Below, one piece after another: positions 41,012-53,419 of a stretch of DNA of 64,000 nucleotides; the first letter of the stretch is position 1; every line of letters begins with the position of its first letter. The position numbers and the translations under genes are program-made. Location: assembly GCF_900660705.1 (NCBI RefSeq), contig NZ_LR215043.1, positions 785,457 through 849,456 of the forward strand, written 5' to 3'. The notes beneath the pieces are model-generated. The model worked only from the letters and a program-made list of their open reading frames with translations, was not told the DNA's origin and made no database searches. Origin of the DNA: Mycoplasmopsis columbinasalis (GTDB lineage Bacteria; Bacillota_I; Bacilli_A; Mycoplasmatales; Metamycoplasmataceae).

Positions 41012-43102
41012 ATGCCAAAAACAGTTCTCATCGTTATTGATGGTCTTGGTGTTCGAAGTGAAACTGAAGGCAATGCCTTTGCTTTAGCCAATACCCCTAC
41101 ATTTGACGACTTAATAACAAATTACCCTAATTTGCAAACCATTTTAGCTAGTGGTACAGCTGTAGGTTTACCCGCCGGACAAATGGGTAACAGCGAGGTA
41201 GGACACCTTACCATCGGTGCAGGTCGCATTGTCAAAACTGGTCTTACATTAGTTGATGATTACTTTAATAAAAATAAGTTGTTTGCCGAAGGCAAAGTTA
41301 GTCAAGCCCTTGGCGAAATTAAAGCAAAAAACAAACGTTTGCACCTAGTTGGTTTGTTTAGTGATGGCGGTGTCCACGCGCATATGGACCATTTAACAGC
41401 TTTGTTACAACAATTGCATACTAATGGTTTTAGTAAAGTGTCATTACATTTAATTGGTGACGGACGCGATACGGCACCACGTAAAATTACTGAATGACTC
41501 CCAACTTTAATACAACAATGTGCCAATTATGGTTATGAAATCACTACCATTGGTGGTAGATTTTACGGCATGGATCGTGACCAGATGTTCGATCGTGTCG
41601 AAATACATTACAATGCAATGTTAGGTAAAGGCGAACATACTTTTACAAACGCACTTGAATATGTCCAATCACAGTATGAACAAGGGCTAGGCGACGAATT
41701 TTTAGCACCAGCCATGCAACAAAATGGACATTTTGTTGAAGATGGTGATTCTGTGTTTTTCTTTAACTTTCGTCCTGACCGCGCACGTCAACTAACACAC
41801 TTTTTTATTCAAAGTCAGCTCTACAAACAACAACCTCAACACAAAGTTAAAATTGATAAATTCTTTTCGATGATGAAATACGAGGGGCTCGACACAATTG
41901 TTGCTGTTGAAGAAGATAAAGTCGACTTTCCACTTGGCAAAATTATTGCTGATGCTGGTTTGAAACAGTTGCGCTTAGCAGAAACGCAAAAATATGCCCA
42001 CGTAACCTATTTTATGGATGGCGGCGTGGAATTAACTTTACCAAACACAGATCGAGTAATGATTCCTTCACTTAAAGTTAAGTCATATGCCGAAGCACCA
42101 CAAATGTCTGCTAAAGAAATTACTGATTATCTCCTTGCCCATGGTTTGGAGTATGATGCAGTGATTATGAACTATGCGAACCCAGATATGGTTGGCCACA
42201 CTGGTGATTTAGAAGCAACAATTAAGGCAATTGAATTTCTTGATACCCAAATTAAACGCGTGTTGGAGTGAGCAAACCAAAATGATGTAGTTTTACTTAT
42301 TACTGCTGACCACGGTAATGCTGAAGTCATGCTTGACCAGAAGGGGCAACCAGCCACTAAACACACAACTTCACCTGTAATGTTACTTACTAACAATAAG
42401 TCATTAATTTTTAGTAGGTTTAACCGCCAAACAGAATCAGGATATTTTGATTTAACTGACATTAAATCATTAATGCTGGCAATGCTTGAAATCTATAGTC
42501 CGGAAAAGTCGGATTATCCCAAAGTAATTAGTTATTCTAGTGGTATGCGTAAGATTTATGATGTTTATACAAACCGTTTGATTGAACATGATGCTTTTAA
42601 TTTTTATCTTATGGCTTATGTGGACAACCCGGATTTATATCCAAAAGTTCACAAAACATCAGCATTATTAAGTCGACTTGTTGCTTTTTGTGCTGATAGT
42701 TTAGCTTGACAAGATGCTAATTATGCGAATGCAACTTACCAAATGAATGCAACTACTTTTCGCGACAGAGTTGGCGAATTATATTTTGATTCTGGTTTTT
42801 CTCACATACTCAATTACTTCTTTTTTGTTTATATTACGCCTGAATATCACCCCGATCCTGGACAACTTATTAAAAAATTCAAAACTCACTTGGCTAATCT
42901 TTATAACCAAATGTACTTGGTGACCACAAACAAAGACCTTAGTGCGGAAACTTTAGCACAACAGCAAAAAGATTTGTGCAGAGTGTTTTACGAAGAAATT
43001 TTAGCAAGCGAAGAATTCGCAATCTTTTTTGAATGTTTCTTGCTCAAAAAGGATTGAGATTGGTTAAAAAATCGTTCATTTGCTAGCGAAAATACTAAGT
43101 AA
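41012..43102 (+). CDS. gpmI: cofactor-independent phosphoglycerate mutase with C-terminal extension, 696 aa
   Basis: ATG 41012 has AAAGGA seven bases upstream. The first 500 residues are a complete GpmI: VIDGLGV (Asp10), GNSEVGH with the phospho-Ser61, LFSDGGVHAH, HLIGDGRDTAP, FFNFRPDRARQLT, PNPDMVGHT-like ANPDMVGHTG, and ITADHGNAE with KHTTSPV. The enzyme interconverts 3- and 2-phosphoglycerate in glycolysis using two manganese ions. The frame continues without a stop, through TGA at 42707 and 43055, for about 190 more residues to TAA 43100-43102. This tail is aromatic, helical-looking and unrelated to the mutase. GpmI is normally about 500-510 aa, so this is a fusion or extension. It could alternatively be a frame-fused second gene with an internal start, but no ribosome site is seen. 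Confidence 0.9.
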
Positions 43103-43105
43103 CCA

Positions 43106-43570
43106 ATGAATTTACAAGTTTTAATTGTTTGTGATCAAGTTGATGCGCAAGAACTAACTAAAATTCATAAAATTTGAACTGATTTTTTAACTAATAACCC
43201 TACATTAAAGCAATATACGCAATTTGCACTCGTTAATTTAGGCGAATTTGTGCCGACTACAGTTGGTTTGCAAATTTATCAAAGTTGACCTAAATTGCCA
43301 GCGACAACGACCACTTTTACTATGACACTTTTAACACCAACTAACTTTCGCGCTTTAACCAAAACACAACGCAGTCGTTTGCTCCACCGTTATCTTTCTG
43401 CCGACTTCGAAGCAAAAGCTTATCATACTCGTGTCAAATTTTTACATACGGCTCGCATGAGTCAAGGTGGACTAAGTGAAGCGGTACTTGATTTTTGCTA
43501 CCGGATTCGTTTTGACTTACTTAAAGGCGTTAGCGAACTAGCCAGTCAACCAAGAAAGGATAAAAACTAG
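43106..43570 (+). CDS. hypothetical protein, 154 aa
   Basis: ATG 43106 is three bases after the gpmI stop, without a strong ribosome site, so translation is probably coupled. The frame passes TGA codons at 43178 and 43286 and ends at TAG 43568-43570. The first half looks like an alternating alpha/beta fold (LQVLIVCDQV, FALVNLGEFV), the second is basic and helical (LTKTQRSRLLHRYLSADFEA). No family is recognised and no membrane segment is present. It sits between gpmI and secA, with 55 bp to secA. Confidence 0.65.
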
Positions 43571-43625
43571 TTAGACTTATGCTAATCTACAGCAGAAGCA
43601 GTCTTTTAGTTTAAAATATTAAGTT

Positions 43626-46493
43626 ATGAAGTTCTTAAACATTAAATCGACTGAAATGAAAATCGCAGAGCGTGTGTTACGCAAGGTGAATCAATATGAA
43701 CCTTTAATTGCTAAGTTAAGTGACGAAGACTTAAAAAATAAAACCGCACAATTCAAAGCGCGTTTGGCCGCAGGCGAAACTTTAGAAAAAATTCGCCCTG
43801 AAGCTTTTGCTGTTTGCCGGGAAGCAACCAAACGGGTGTTGAACAAAAGACCTTTCGACGTGCAAATTTTGGGTGGTGCCTTGCTTGACCTTAGTTCCAT
43901 TGCCGAGATGAAAACTGGGGAAGGAAAAACAATTACTTCGATTGCACCTGTGTATTTAAATGCACTTAGTGGTAAGGGTGCAATTGTTTCAACTGTGAAC
44001 GAATATTTAACCGAACGGGACGCTACTGAAATGGGGCAAGTCTTTAACTTTTTGGGCTTGACTGTTGGGATCAACAAAGCACAAATGAGTCCAGCTGACA
44101 AGCGCAAGGCGTATGCCTGTGACATTACTTACTCAGTACACTCGGAACTTGGTTTTGACTACTTACGTGACAATATGGTTACTAATATGGCCGAGAAAGT
44201 TCAACGTGGTCTCCATTTTTGTTTAATTGACGAAGCCGACTCAATTCTCATCGACGAAGCTAAAACACCTTTAATTATTTCTGGTGGTGAAGGTAATGAC
44301 ACCAAACTTTACTTTCAAGCTGATCAATTTGTGCGGATTTTAAACAAAGATGACTATGAAATTGACGAAGAATCTAAAGCCATTTCTTTAACTCATAATG
44401 GCATCAAGAAAGCCAATAATTATTTTAAAGTTGACAACCTTTATGACATTGCTAATAGTGAAATTGTGCACCGTATGCAAAATGCGTTACGCGCCCACAA
44501 AATTATGAAAAACAATGTTGAATACATTGTACGTGAAGGCAAAATTGAACTTGTTGATGCTTTTACTGGCCGGATTATGGAAGGTCGTGCTTACTCAGAA
44601 GGGTTGCAACAAGCACTGCAGGCTAAAGAAATGGTGCAAATCGAACCTGAAACTAAAACTTTAGCTACTATTACCTACCAAAACTTTTTCAGAATGTTCA
44701 ATAAACTCTGTGGCATGACTGGTACTGCCAAAACCGAAGAACAAGAATTTATTGACATTTACAACATGCGTGTTAACCAGGTGCCAACTAACCGTCCTTT
44801 AATTCGAAAAGACTACGAAGACGCCATTTTTTCTTCGTACAAAGCTAAGTGAGAAGCTGTCACTGCGAAAGTTAAAGAACTTTACCTCAAAGGTCAACCG
44901 GTGCTCATTGGTACTGCCCAAATCGAAGACTCGGAAATTTTGCATGAATACTTGAAACGTGCATTAATTCCTCACACTGTGCTTAACGCTAAACAAAATG
45001 CTTCTGAAGCAGAAATTATTTCCCGTGCTGGCCAAGTTAAAGCAGTGACTATTGCTACGAACATGGCTGGTCGTGGTACTGACATCAAACCATCAAAAGA
45101 AGCGATTGAACTTGGCGGTTTGTATGTGATTGGTACTGACCGAGCTGAAAGCCGAAGAATTGACAACCAGTTACGTGGTCGTTCGGGACGGCAAGGTGAC
45201 CCCGGCGCCTCAAAATTCTTTGTTTCGCTTGATGACCAACTAATGCAAAGGTTTGCTAACTACGAAGAATTTAAAGCTTCTTATGCTAAGGAAGGCGACA
45301 AGGAAATCACTAACAAAAACTTACTCTTTGCCTTTAAACACGCCCAAAAGAAAATTGAAGGTTTTAACTACGATAGTCGGAAGAGTGTTTTGCACTATGA
45401 TGATGTCATTCGTCAACAACGTGATTTGTTCTACGCACAAAGAGATTTAATCTTAGTTAATGATGATGTTTCCTTTATTATTAAGAAAATGGCTACAAAC
45501 GTAGCTAGTCAGTTGGCTAAATTTAGTCAATTCCGTCACCGGAACGGAAGTGTGAATTATAATGCTTTGCTTACGTTTGTAAACGAAAAGTTTCTCAAAT
45601 TATTCCCTGATTATTTAATTACGCCAAAAGAACTCAAAAAAGTTCACGATAACGACATTAATGAATTTTTGGCCGCTAAATTTGCTACTGTTTTTGAACT
45701 TTGACACACCAACGCGGTGAAATTATTAGGTTTTGACTCGGCGATTTATAAAGAAAAAGGGTTAGTCCTTAGTATTGCGGATAACTACTGACAAAACCAC
45801 ATCGATTTAATGGATAAACTTAGATCTAACATTAACTTAGTGCAGTACGCACAAAAAAATCCTTACCAAATTTACACCGACGAAGGTACTAAGTACTTTT
45901 ACAAAATGCTTGATAACATCGCTTATGATGTAGTTCATAATCTCTTTAACGATGCTACAGGTCGTGTCAGTTTGATTCCAGAAGAAATTTTACGTGATCC
46001 TTTGTTCCAACAAATTTCCAACATTTTAATTCGTGACCCTAACCGCAGCATTGAAGAACACGAGCAACAAATTTTAGCAATGTTTAACGATATGCGTACT
46101 GTGACACAAAATGCACAAGCAGCGCAAGAAGTATCACAAGAAGTACAAACTGTAAAAGTTGAAAATGCCGGAGTTGCTGACTTAGTAATTAATGATCTAA
46201 GTCAAGAACTAATCAAAACACAACACGAGTTAGATGCTGAAGTTAAACTAAGTGAAACGGTTAATCCAGAGGTTAGTTTTGCGCCGCAAACTGAACCAAA
46301 ACCAGAAGTAACCGTGGAACGAATCATTCTACAAGATAGTGCTAAACAAAACATTGAGCCTTTAGAAGAAACTCCACAAGTAGAACTAGAAACACCTAAC
46401 CAACAACCAGCAACTGAAACTCCAGTAGTGAAAAAACCAAAACCTAAATTTAATGCGAATCCATTTGGTTTTGTTTACGACGACAAAAAATAA
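43626..46493 (+). CDS. secA: protein translocase ATPase SecA, 955 aa
   Basis: ATG 43626 opens MKFLNIKSTEMK; the frame passes TGA codons (44850, 45702, 45789) to TAA 46491-46493. The helicase-like motor has the Walker A MKTGEGKT (residues 95-102), the DEAD-box equivalent LIDEADSILIDEAKTPLIISG in part, the VDAFTGRIMEGR motif, GMTGTAKTEE, IATNMAGRGTDIK and RSGRQGDPG. SecA drives unfolded preproteins through SecYEG at the membrane. After about residue 800 the zinc-binding C-terminus of many SecA proteins is missing and is replaced by an acidic, repetitive Glu/Gln/Val-rich tail of about 140 residues that ends in a short basic stretch (KKPKPKFNANPFGF). A terminator follows directly. Confidence 0.97.
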
Positions 46494-46498
46494 AATTA

Positions 46499-46524
46499 AG
46501 CAACTTTTAAAAGTTGCTTTTTTA
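46499..46524 (+). terminator. terminator of secA
   Basis: A perfect AGCAACTTTT/AAAAGTTGCT hairpin with T6, starting four bases after the stop codon. Confidence 0.9.
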
Positions 46525-46737
46525 TAAAAATTAAAGCACTTACATAAATTTAAATTTATTTAGAACACTTTTGTTAAAACGATCAAAAAATCAATGTTAA
46601 ATTTTGCAAAACAAAATTAATTGGTCAATCGAAAGTAGCGAATATAGCTATAACAAAGCATTATCTGTAGTTTCTTGAAAATTTTGTTAGTTAGATAATG
46701 TATGTAAAATCAAACAATGCATTTTACATATATAACA

Positions 46738-46812
46738 TATAATTCTAAAATATTAATATTTAAAATTAAAATAAGCTTTCAATTCATAGATTTTCGTGCT
46801 TATTGAAAGAGG
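46738..46812 (+). promoter_or_regulatory. promoter and leader hairpin of the first giant surface gene
   Basis: TATAAT at 46738-46743 is followed by a leader of about 70 bases. CTTTCAAT (46776-46783) pairs with ATTGAAAG (46802-46809), whose right arm enters the ribosome site AAAGAGG just before ATG 46819. The stem could limit ribosome access. No clear -35 is visible. The rest of 46525-46818 holds nothing I recognise. Confidence 0.5.
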
Positions 46813-46818
46813 TTTATT

Positions 46819-49800
46819 ATGGGAAGAAAAAAACTTGTAACTCTTGGAACAATCGGAACCATCCTTGCGCTTTCAGGCGCAATTAGTGTTGGTACCTATA
46901 AAATAGTGCAACACCAAAACAATAAAATAGTTGAAAACAGCGCTGCTGCACAATTGGAAAATGAATTACAAAGCAGTACTCAATTCGAAAACTTAAGTAT
47001 TAGTTATGTCCCAACAGTGGTTGGCCAAAAATTAAGTGATATCACTTTAAACGAAGCGGATGTGAATAACTTTCGCCTTTTTACCGTTCACTCAAATGGT
47101 GTAAAGAGTGAATTTACAAATGCTCATCCTGGTTTTAAAGTAAGTTTTGCATTCAAACAAAGCGAATTTTATGTTTCACTTGGAAAAGCTAGATTAATTA
47201 TTACTATTACTAACGAAATCAATCCAAGTTCAAATAAATCACAGTTGCAACCCGTAGCCAAAACTTTTGAATGACCAGAATTGTTTAGCGGTTTTAAAGT
47301 TGAGACGCCAGTTACAACTGATTTAGATGCATTTGCAAATAGTTTAGTTGCCGACCCAGCAACTACTGTAATTTATAACAGTGATGACGCTGCTAACTTT
47401 TTACCTTCGCAAGTAATGTCGCAAAAATTTCTTTTTGGTTTTAAAACTAAAAACAATGGTTTTGAAGAATTTACCACCGTTTATGGCGATCAGAGTGGTG
47501 AAATTATGCCAATTTTTGCCATTGATCAAGCTAAAAGTAACGATAAAACAGGTACATTAGTTGGCACAGTGAAACTAAGAGTTAAAACTACAGGTTATGA
47601 AACAGTGCCAAAGGAATTTACCTTTGAAGGTTTTAAAACACAAGCAAGTGCCGATCAAGACGAACTTGAACAATTAATTAACACAATCGATCACTTAGAC
47701 TACACACAAAATAAGAGCAAAACTTTGGTAGCTAATGCTAAAAGTGATCTTAATAATTTTGAGTTGTATGCTGTAACTAGTGAACCATGAGTTTATCCAG
47801 AAAGCATCACAGTTACTAAAACCGTTGCTGAAGAAACTGCTGTTCCTGACGGTAGTGTCGCAATTAAAGTAACATTGAGTAAAAATGGTGTAAATGCAGA
47901 AAAAATATTCATTATTAATGGTTTTCGCACTGTTTTAACCGTGGAAGAAGAAGCTTTAGCAGCTGAACTTGCTAAATTTGATGCTTCAAAAGTACGTGTA
48001 CCCGACTCTTTGCAAGCGCAATTTGCTAGCCAAGTACCTTCAAAATTTAATTTGAATGGTTTAGATTCAAGTTTGATTTTTACTATCAACAACACTGAAC
48101 AAAGTGTAACGCAATATAACTATAACGATAATTTTGCTCTTCACGTAGATTTAACTGCTTCCCAACCAAATGATACAACTGGTGAATTACGTGGTAGTTT
48201 TTACCTTACTAACATAGCTTCAGGTGAACTCAAAAGTGAAGCTAAAACTTTTGTACTAACTGGTTTCAAAACAGCTTTACGTGCACAAAAAGAAGCGATT
48301 GTAGCCCAAACTGCAGCGCTTGACCATATTGAATTCCCATTACCAAAAAATTATTTGAACTTTAACGCTTTAAGTAAAAACGAATTAAAAGAATTAGTAC
48401 TAAATAACATCAAAATGTTTGATGCTAACAACAATTTACTTGCTCGCGATGCTGATTTACACTATGAATTAATTGATTTTAGTGCTAATCCTTATGACAC
48501 ACAAGCTACATTTAAATTAAAAGTTAGTTACCAAAACTTTAGCGCGCAAAGCGAGCCTTTAACTATTCCTAATTTGGAACCATACAAAGACTACATTATA
48601 AGTCAAGCCCAAAAGACTTTAGCTTACTACCAATGAGTTCCACAAGATAATTCACAACCACAAACACATTTACCTTCACAAATAATTGCTAGTTCTACTT
48701 TCAAAAGTTGATTTGCACCTTACCAAACTAACGGACAGTTGGTCGAAGGTATCAGCAAAGAAATTTCACTCACACTAACTAACTTTAGTGCTAACGATGA
48801 CACCGGGCAAGTTGACTTTGATGTGGAAATTAAATACCAAGGTCCAGGCGAAGGTGGAGAGGCAACCACATTTAGTCAACTCAAACACTTCCAAGTTAGT
48901 GGGTTTGCACAAACCAATACATATTACGCAGGCTTACTACAAAGTGAATTAGCCAAAATTGAAACTAGCGCTGTCAATAATTACGACATGAGCGCTACAG
49001 CTGCGGCGGCACTCATTAGCAATCCAAACCAAGTGCACAACTTTTTGACACTTTATCAAGACGCAGCTAAAACAACTGTATTTGAACCTAAAACAAACTT
49101 CGAGCTCAGCTTTGAAGTTGTCACCACTAACGATTTAACAGGGCAAGTGCAATTTTTCGTAGTGCTTAGCAAAGGTAACTACAGTGCCAAAAAATTGATG
49201 ACCTTAACAGGTTTGACTCCGTTAACGCAAACACAAGTGCAACAAAAATTAGATGCTGAACTAGCTAAAATTAGCACACAAGCGCGCTACCAAGGCAAAA
49301 TGCCTGCTACTGCCACCAGGAAGGAATTTATTAACTTTTCTACAGATGTTGGTTTGGTCAATAACCAATTTAACACCCAATACCAAGTGCCCGCAGGTTT
49401 GGAATTAGTATTAGTCAACACTTCCTACGAACAAATTGATAACTTACCGGTGATTTTCTTTACGATCCAGTTAGTTGATCGTCAAGCAAATTTAAGTTCT
49501 GCTGCGAAAAGAATTCGTTTAGATGAACAATTTGGTACCGATGAAACTATTTTTAATTACTATTCGAATTTGAATCTGGAAGGTAAACTAGATCTTACTA
49601 GTGCAGTTGAACTCAATAAGTTGGGTAAATTAAGTTTTTTACGCCACATAATTTATTATCTAAACTAGCAGCATACAACAACGCTGAAGGTTATCGCCCA
49701 CAAGATATTCTGCGTGTGACTAACACACAAGATCCTACAACACAACTATTAGAAAACCAAACGCTCGAAGCTCGTGGCATTCACTTTAGTTTCAAAAATT

Positions 49801-52800
49801 GGCAACTTCCCGACACTAACACCCCAGATCATGCGGAAGGTAAATTCCAAGCGGTAATTGAGTTAAAAGTTGGTACGTATGTCCATGATTTTCTAATCAC
49901 ATTATCTGGACTTAATTCACCAGTATAGCTGCTTTCATTTTGAAAACTTAAACTAGAAGATCTCGAATCTAACGTAATCAAAGTGAACGACTTACCATTT
50001 GTCCAAGCGCGGGGGTGGTCTTGATAAAATGACAGCTATAGAATTTTTAGCATACTGAGATGAACTCGCCGACCAAAGTCAATACGCACCAGAAAACTGA
50101 TTATTTATCCCAGATGAGCAAGGTCAGTTAGTGCTGCTAAATAATAATCAAATGACTACTGCAGCTGGAATTACCTTTTCCTTTGTAAGGTGAGAACGTG
50201 AAGAATTTGATGCTGAACATATATGTCTTCATTTGAATGCACAAGTTGATGGTGTTTCCGTAGTTGTTGAGGGTTGTTTTGTTGGTTTTGGCAAAATACC
50301 GCAAATTTTTGACCTCTGAAAACCAAAACTGCAAACTGCAACTCTTGATGTTAGTGCCATACCCGCAGCGCAAGGCGGTCTTGCTAACTTGACTCCTGAA
50401 GGTTTTGTTGGCCTCGTAACATCACATGCAAATGAACCAGCTTACCAACCGGAAAATTTAATTTATGTGACTAATTCACAAAACCAAGTAGTCAAACTTT
50501 TTGAAAACCAAGAATTTACTCGTGTTGGTTTTGATATTACCTTTGACAACTGAAGTACCAGCGGCAATGAAGTGATTGCTAATTTAGTGCTTGGTCTCTC
50601 CGAGACGACCAAAAAAATTCAAATTCACTTTAGCGGGTTTGCTACGCCAATTGAACTCGTTGACACTTGAACACAAAAATCGCAAACAGCACAGCTTGGC
50701 AGCACTCTTTTTCGCAACACTGACTTGTTTGGTTATTATCTACCGGAAGCTTTCATTAATTTGATGGAAACAGAAGAGACTGGCAATCCAGCTTCTGCAC
50801 GTACACCAATTTTTTCTATTCGTGATACAAATGACAATTTAATTGAAATTACCAAGAATAAACAGTTCGAACAATCTGGGGTTACAATTTCGTTTGCTGG
50901 TTGAGACAAAACACTTTCAACTAATGGAACAGTAGTGGCAAATTTCACTCTGAGTGTGGCCGATCTCACTGAAACTGTGCAAGTTAGTTTTGCACAATTC
51001 GCAAGACCAAACAAATTGTTTGAATTTTGAACACAAGAAATTAAAAATGTTTCTTTTACTCCTTTTTACTTATCAATAGTTGAAGAACAACACGGTATTG
51101 AATATTTCATGCCGCGTAACTTTATCAAAGCGTGAAACCAAAATACTGCTGCTGTTAATTCAGAATTAGAATATTTATTTTCACTTTCAGGTGACAGTAT
51201 TGCTAAATCATTTGGACATAGAAATTTACTTCAGAATGATGGGATTACAGCATCTGGTATAAAAATCACTTTAGAAGGTTGAGAAGAAGAAGACACTTCG
51301 CTTCCCTACTTTAGTTCTAAAACTGCGGTTGCTATTTTCAAACTTAGCGTGGGCGACGCTGAACAAATTGTGAAAAAAGAATTTAGGTCATTTTCACAGA
51401 TTATGCAATTGCTTAGCTTATGAAGCGCCAATATTCGAAACGCTAAACTTAATTTAGAAGCACTTACACCAATTTTGGAGCGCGGATCATTAGCTAATTA
51501 CACACCACAAGAGTTTATCGATTTGTTAAACTCGCATCGCGATGAACCAGCATTTAGTGTAGAGAATTTGTTCTACTTCAGTCCAAGTGATTCTGACGAA
51601 ACTTACAAATTACTTGATAATGAAAGTAGAAAAGTCACTGGTATTAACATTACCTTTAAAGGCTGAAACACACAAGCATCAATTGGCGGCAAGCTCGTTG
51701 GTGAATTTGAATTCAGGTACGTAGATGCTCCCCCAGGTACCCGAGACTTTGGCACAAAATTCTCTTGAGAACTTGATGGTTTTGCTTTGAATAGTGAGGA
51801 AGAAAACAATAAACTTACACAAATCATCGGTCTAAGATATACTGGTTACGAATCCGAAAACTTAACAATTCACGAAGCAACAGCCGAAAATAATCGGGAA
51901 TTGTGACAATTAACACTCCAAACCGATTCCGACCAAACTGAAACAATCACAAACCCATGAGCACACGGATATTTTATCCGACCAGAAGTTGTAGGTAGTG
52001 ACAGTATTATGCATATCGCGGTCAATTCGGCAGCTAATAGTCCAAGTAAAGACTTTCCTTTTTCTAACTTTAGAATTCCCGCTTGACTAGATAGTCCAGA
52101 AGGTAAAATTATTAAAGAATCATTTCAAAGTAATTGAGTTAGAGCCGTAGTTGCTTTTGCTCCCAACGAAACAAGTACAAAAAATATTTTTAAAACTTGA
52201 GACCCAAGTACAGAGTTACCTCTTGAAGGAATTGTTCGTTCGCTTTATGATAACGAACCTGACCAAATCAGTCCAGTTGAATTCATTGAAAAAAATAAGG
52301 CACCAACACGATGCTGATCCAGATGCTCCAATTGTTTACAAACCAAAAATAACTTTTCTTAGCAGTGGCAGCGTGCGTAGTGCCAATATTGGTGATTGAA
52401 TCGTAACTCCACTCAGTAATAACGCCAATGTTACAAGCGCTTTACATAATTTCTTCTCTAACTCTAATGTTACACTTCAAGATCGAAACAACCCGGATAA
52501 TCAAATTGAAATCAAAAACGCTTACATCAGATTTCAAAAACTTGTTGCCTCACACCTTGATTATGCTAACTTGCCACGACGAGTTCCTGTGCTTAAAATT
52601 TATTTTTCAGTCACTTTTTCATTCAATAATAGTTACCACACAGCTTATTTCATCGCGCAGGATGATCGGGACTGAGCAGATTTTGACGGTGAAGATGTAG
52701 AATTAAAACTTTCACCTGATCCAGTTGCGCTTGATGAAATTGATGGCGAATATGGATTGCGTCAATATTTAGCGGATGTTCTTGAAGATCAACCTTTTAA

Positions 52801-52843
52801 TGTTGACACAAAACCGATAGAGCGTAGATGATATCGACATTAA
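46819..52843 (+). pseudogene. giant repeat surface protein, decayed (first paralogue)
   Basis: ATG 46819 opens MGRKKLVTLGTIGTILALSG, a signal anchor without lipobox. The frame runs through TGA codons to TAG 49666. Comparison with the intact neighbour shows four lesions: a missing T in the T6 run at 49635-49640, a TAG at 49926-49928, an extra G in the G5 run at 50011-50015 and an extra A in the A7 run at 52289-52295. Correcting them gives one protein of about 2000 aa ending at TAA 52841-52843. It has two repeat types: units of roughly 100 residues ending in GFKT (like Lipoprotein_17-type domains of mycoplasma variable surface proteins), then units with FTP/LTP..F..LL and YQPENL. It was presumably an external adhesin or antigen; as read, only residues 1-949 would be made. 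Confidence 0.8.
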
Positions 52844-53419
52844 GCAAAACCAACCCAAAAACATATGAAAATTATTAGCGTGTGTTTCTAGATTACAAGT
52901 TGTAAAACAACAACAACTTACTCATTTGTAAACAACCACGGATAAATCCGTGGTTTTTATCTAAAAAAATTACAACTAAACACATAAAAGTTATTGTTTT
53001 GCTTTGTGATTGAGCAGTAAATAAAGATTGCCGAGAAAAGCACACCTACAAAAATGTTTTTTAACTATAACAGAGCGACTCTTGTAACAAACAAGTCTAA
53101 ACAAAGCAAACGTATTTAGTTTGTTTGTAAAAACAAAAAAACAAAAAGTAACATAAAAGACAACATACTTTTAAGCTTTAGTTTGAGTTTCAAGAACACT
53201 CCTAAACAATTTGTGTTTTTTAATTTGAAATTAAAAATTTTGCGTTTATTAATTAAGCTGTAAGCATTATTTCTAAAATTTGCTAAATTACTATTTATTT
53301 ATAATAAAATAAAAGAAATGATTCGTATTAATTAACCTTCTATTTACAAAAAAAGATAGTTTTCTTGACAAAAACTAATCTATAAATGGCTCTTGAATAA
53401 ATGCTTAAGAGAAGTAATT
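52844..53419 (+). other. intergenic region between giant surface genes 1 and 2
   Basis: It holds a terminator at 52934-52957, a TATAAT at 53300-53305, and a small hairpin next to the next start codon (CTCTTGA 53390-53396 pairs with TTAAGAG 53405-53411), placed like the hairpin before the first paralogue. No gene is seen. Confidence 0.6.
52934..52957 (+). terminator. terminator of the first giant surface gene
   Basis: AACCACGGAT/ATCCGTGGTT stem followed by T-rich sequence, 90 bases after the stop codon. Confidence 0.8.
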
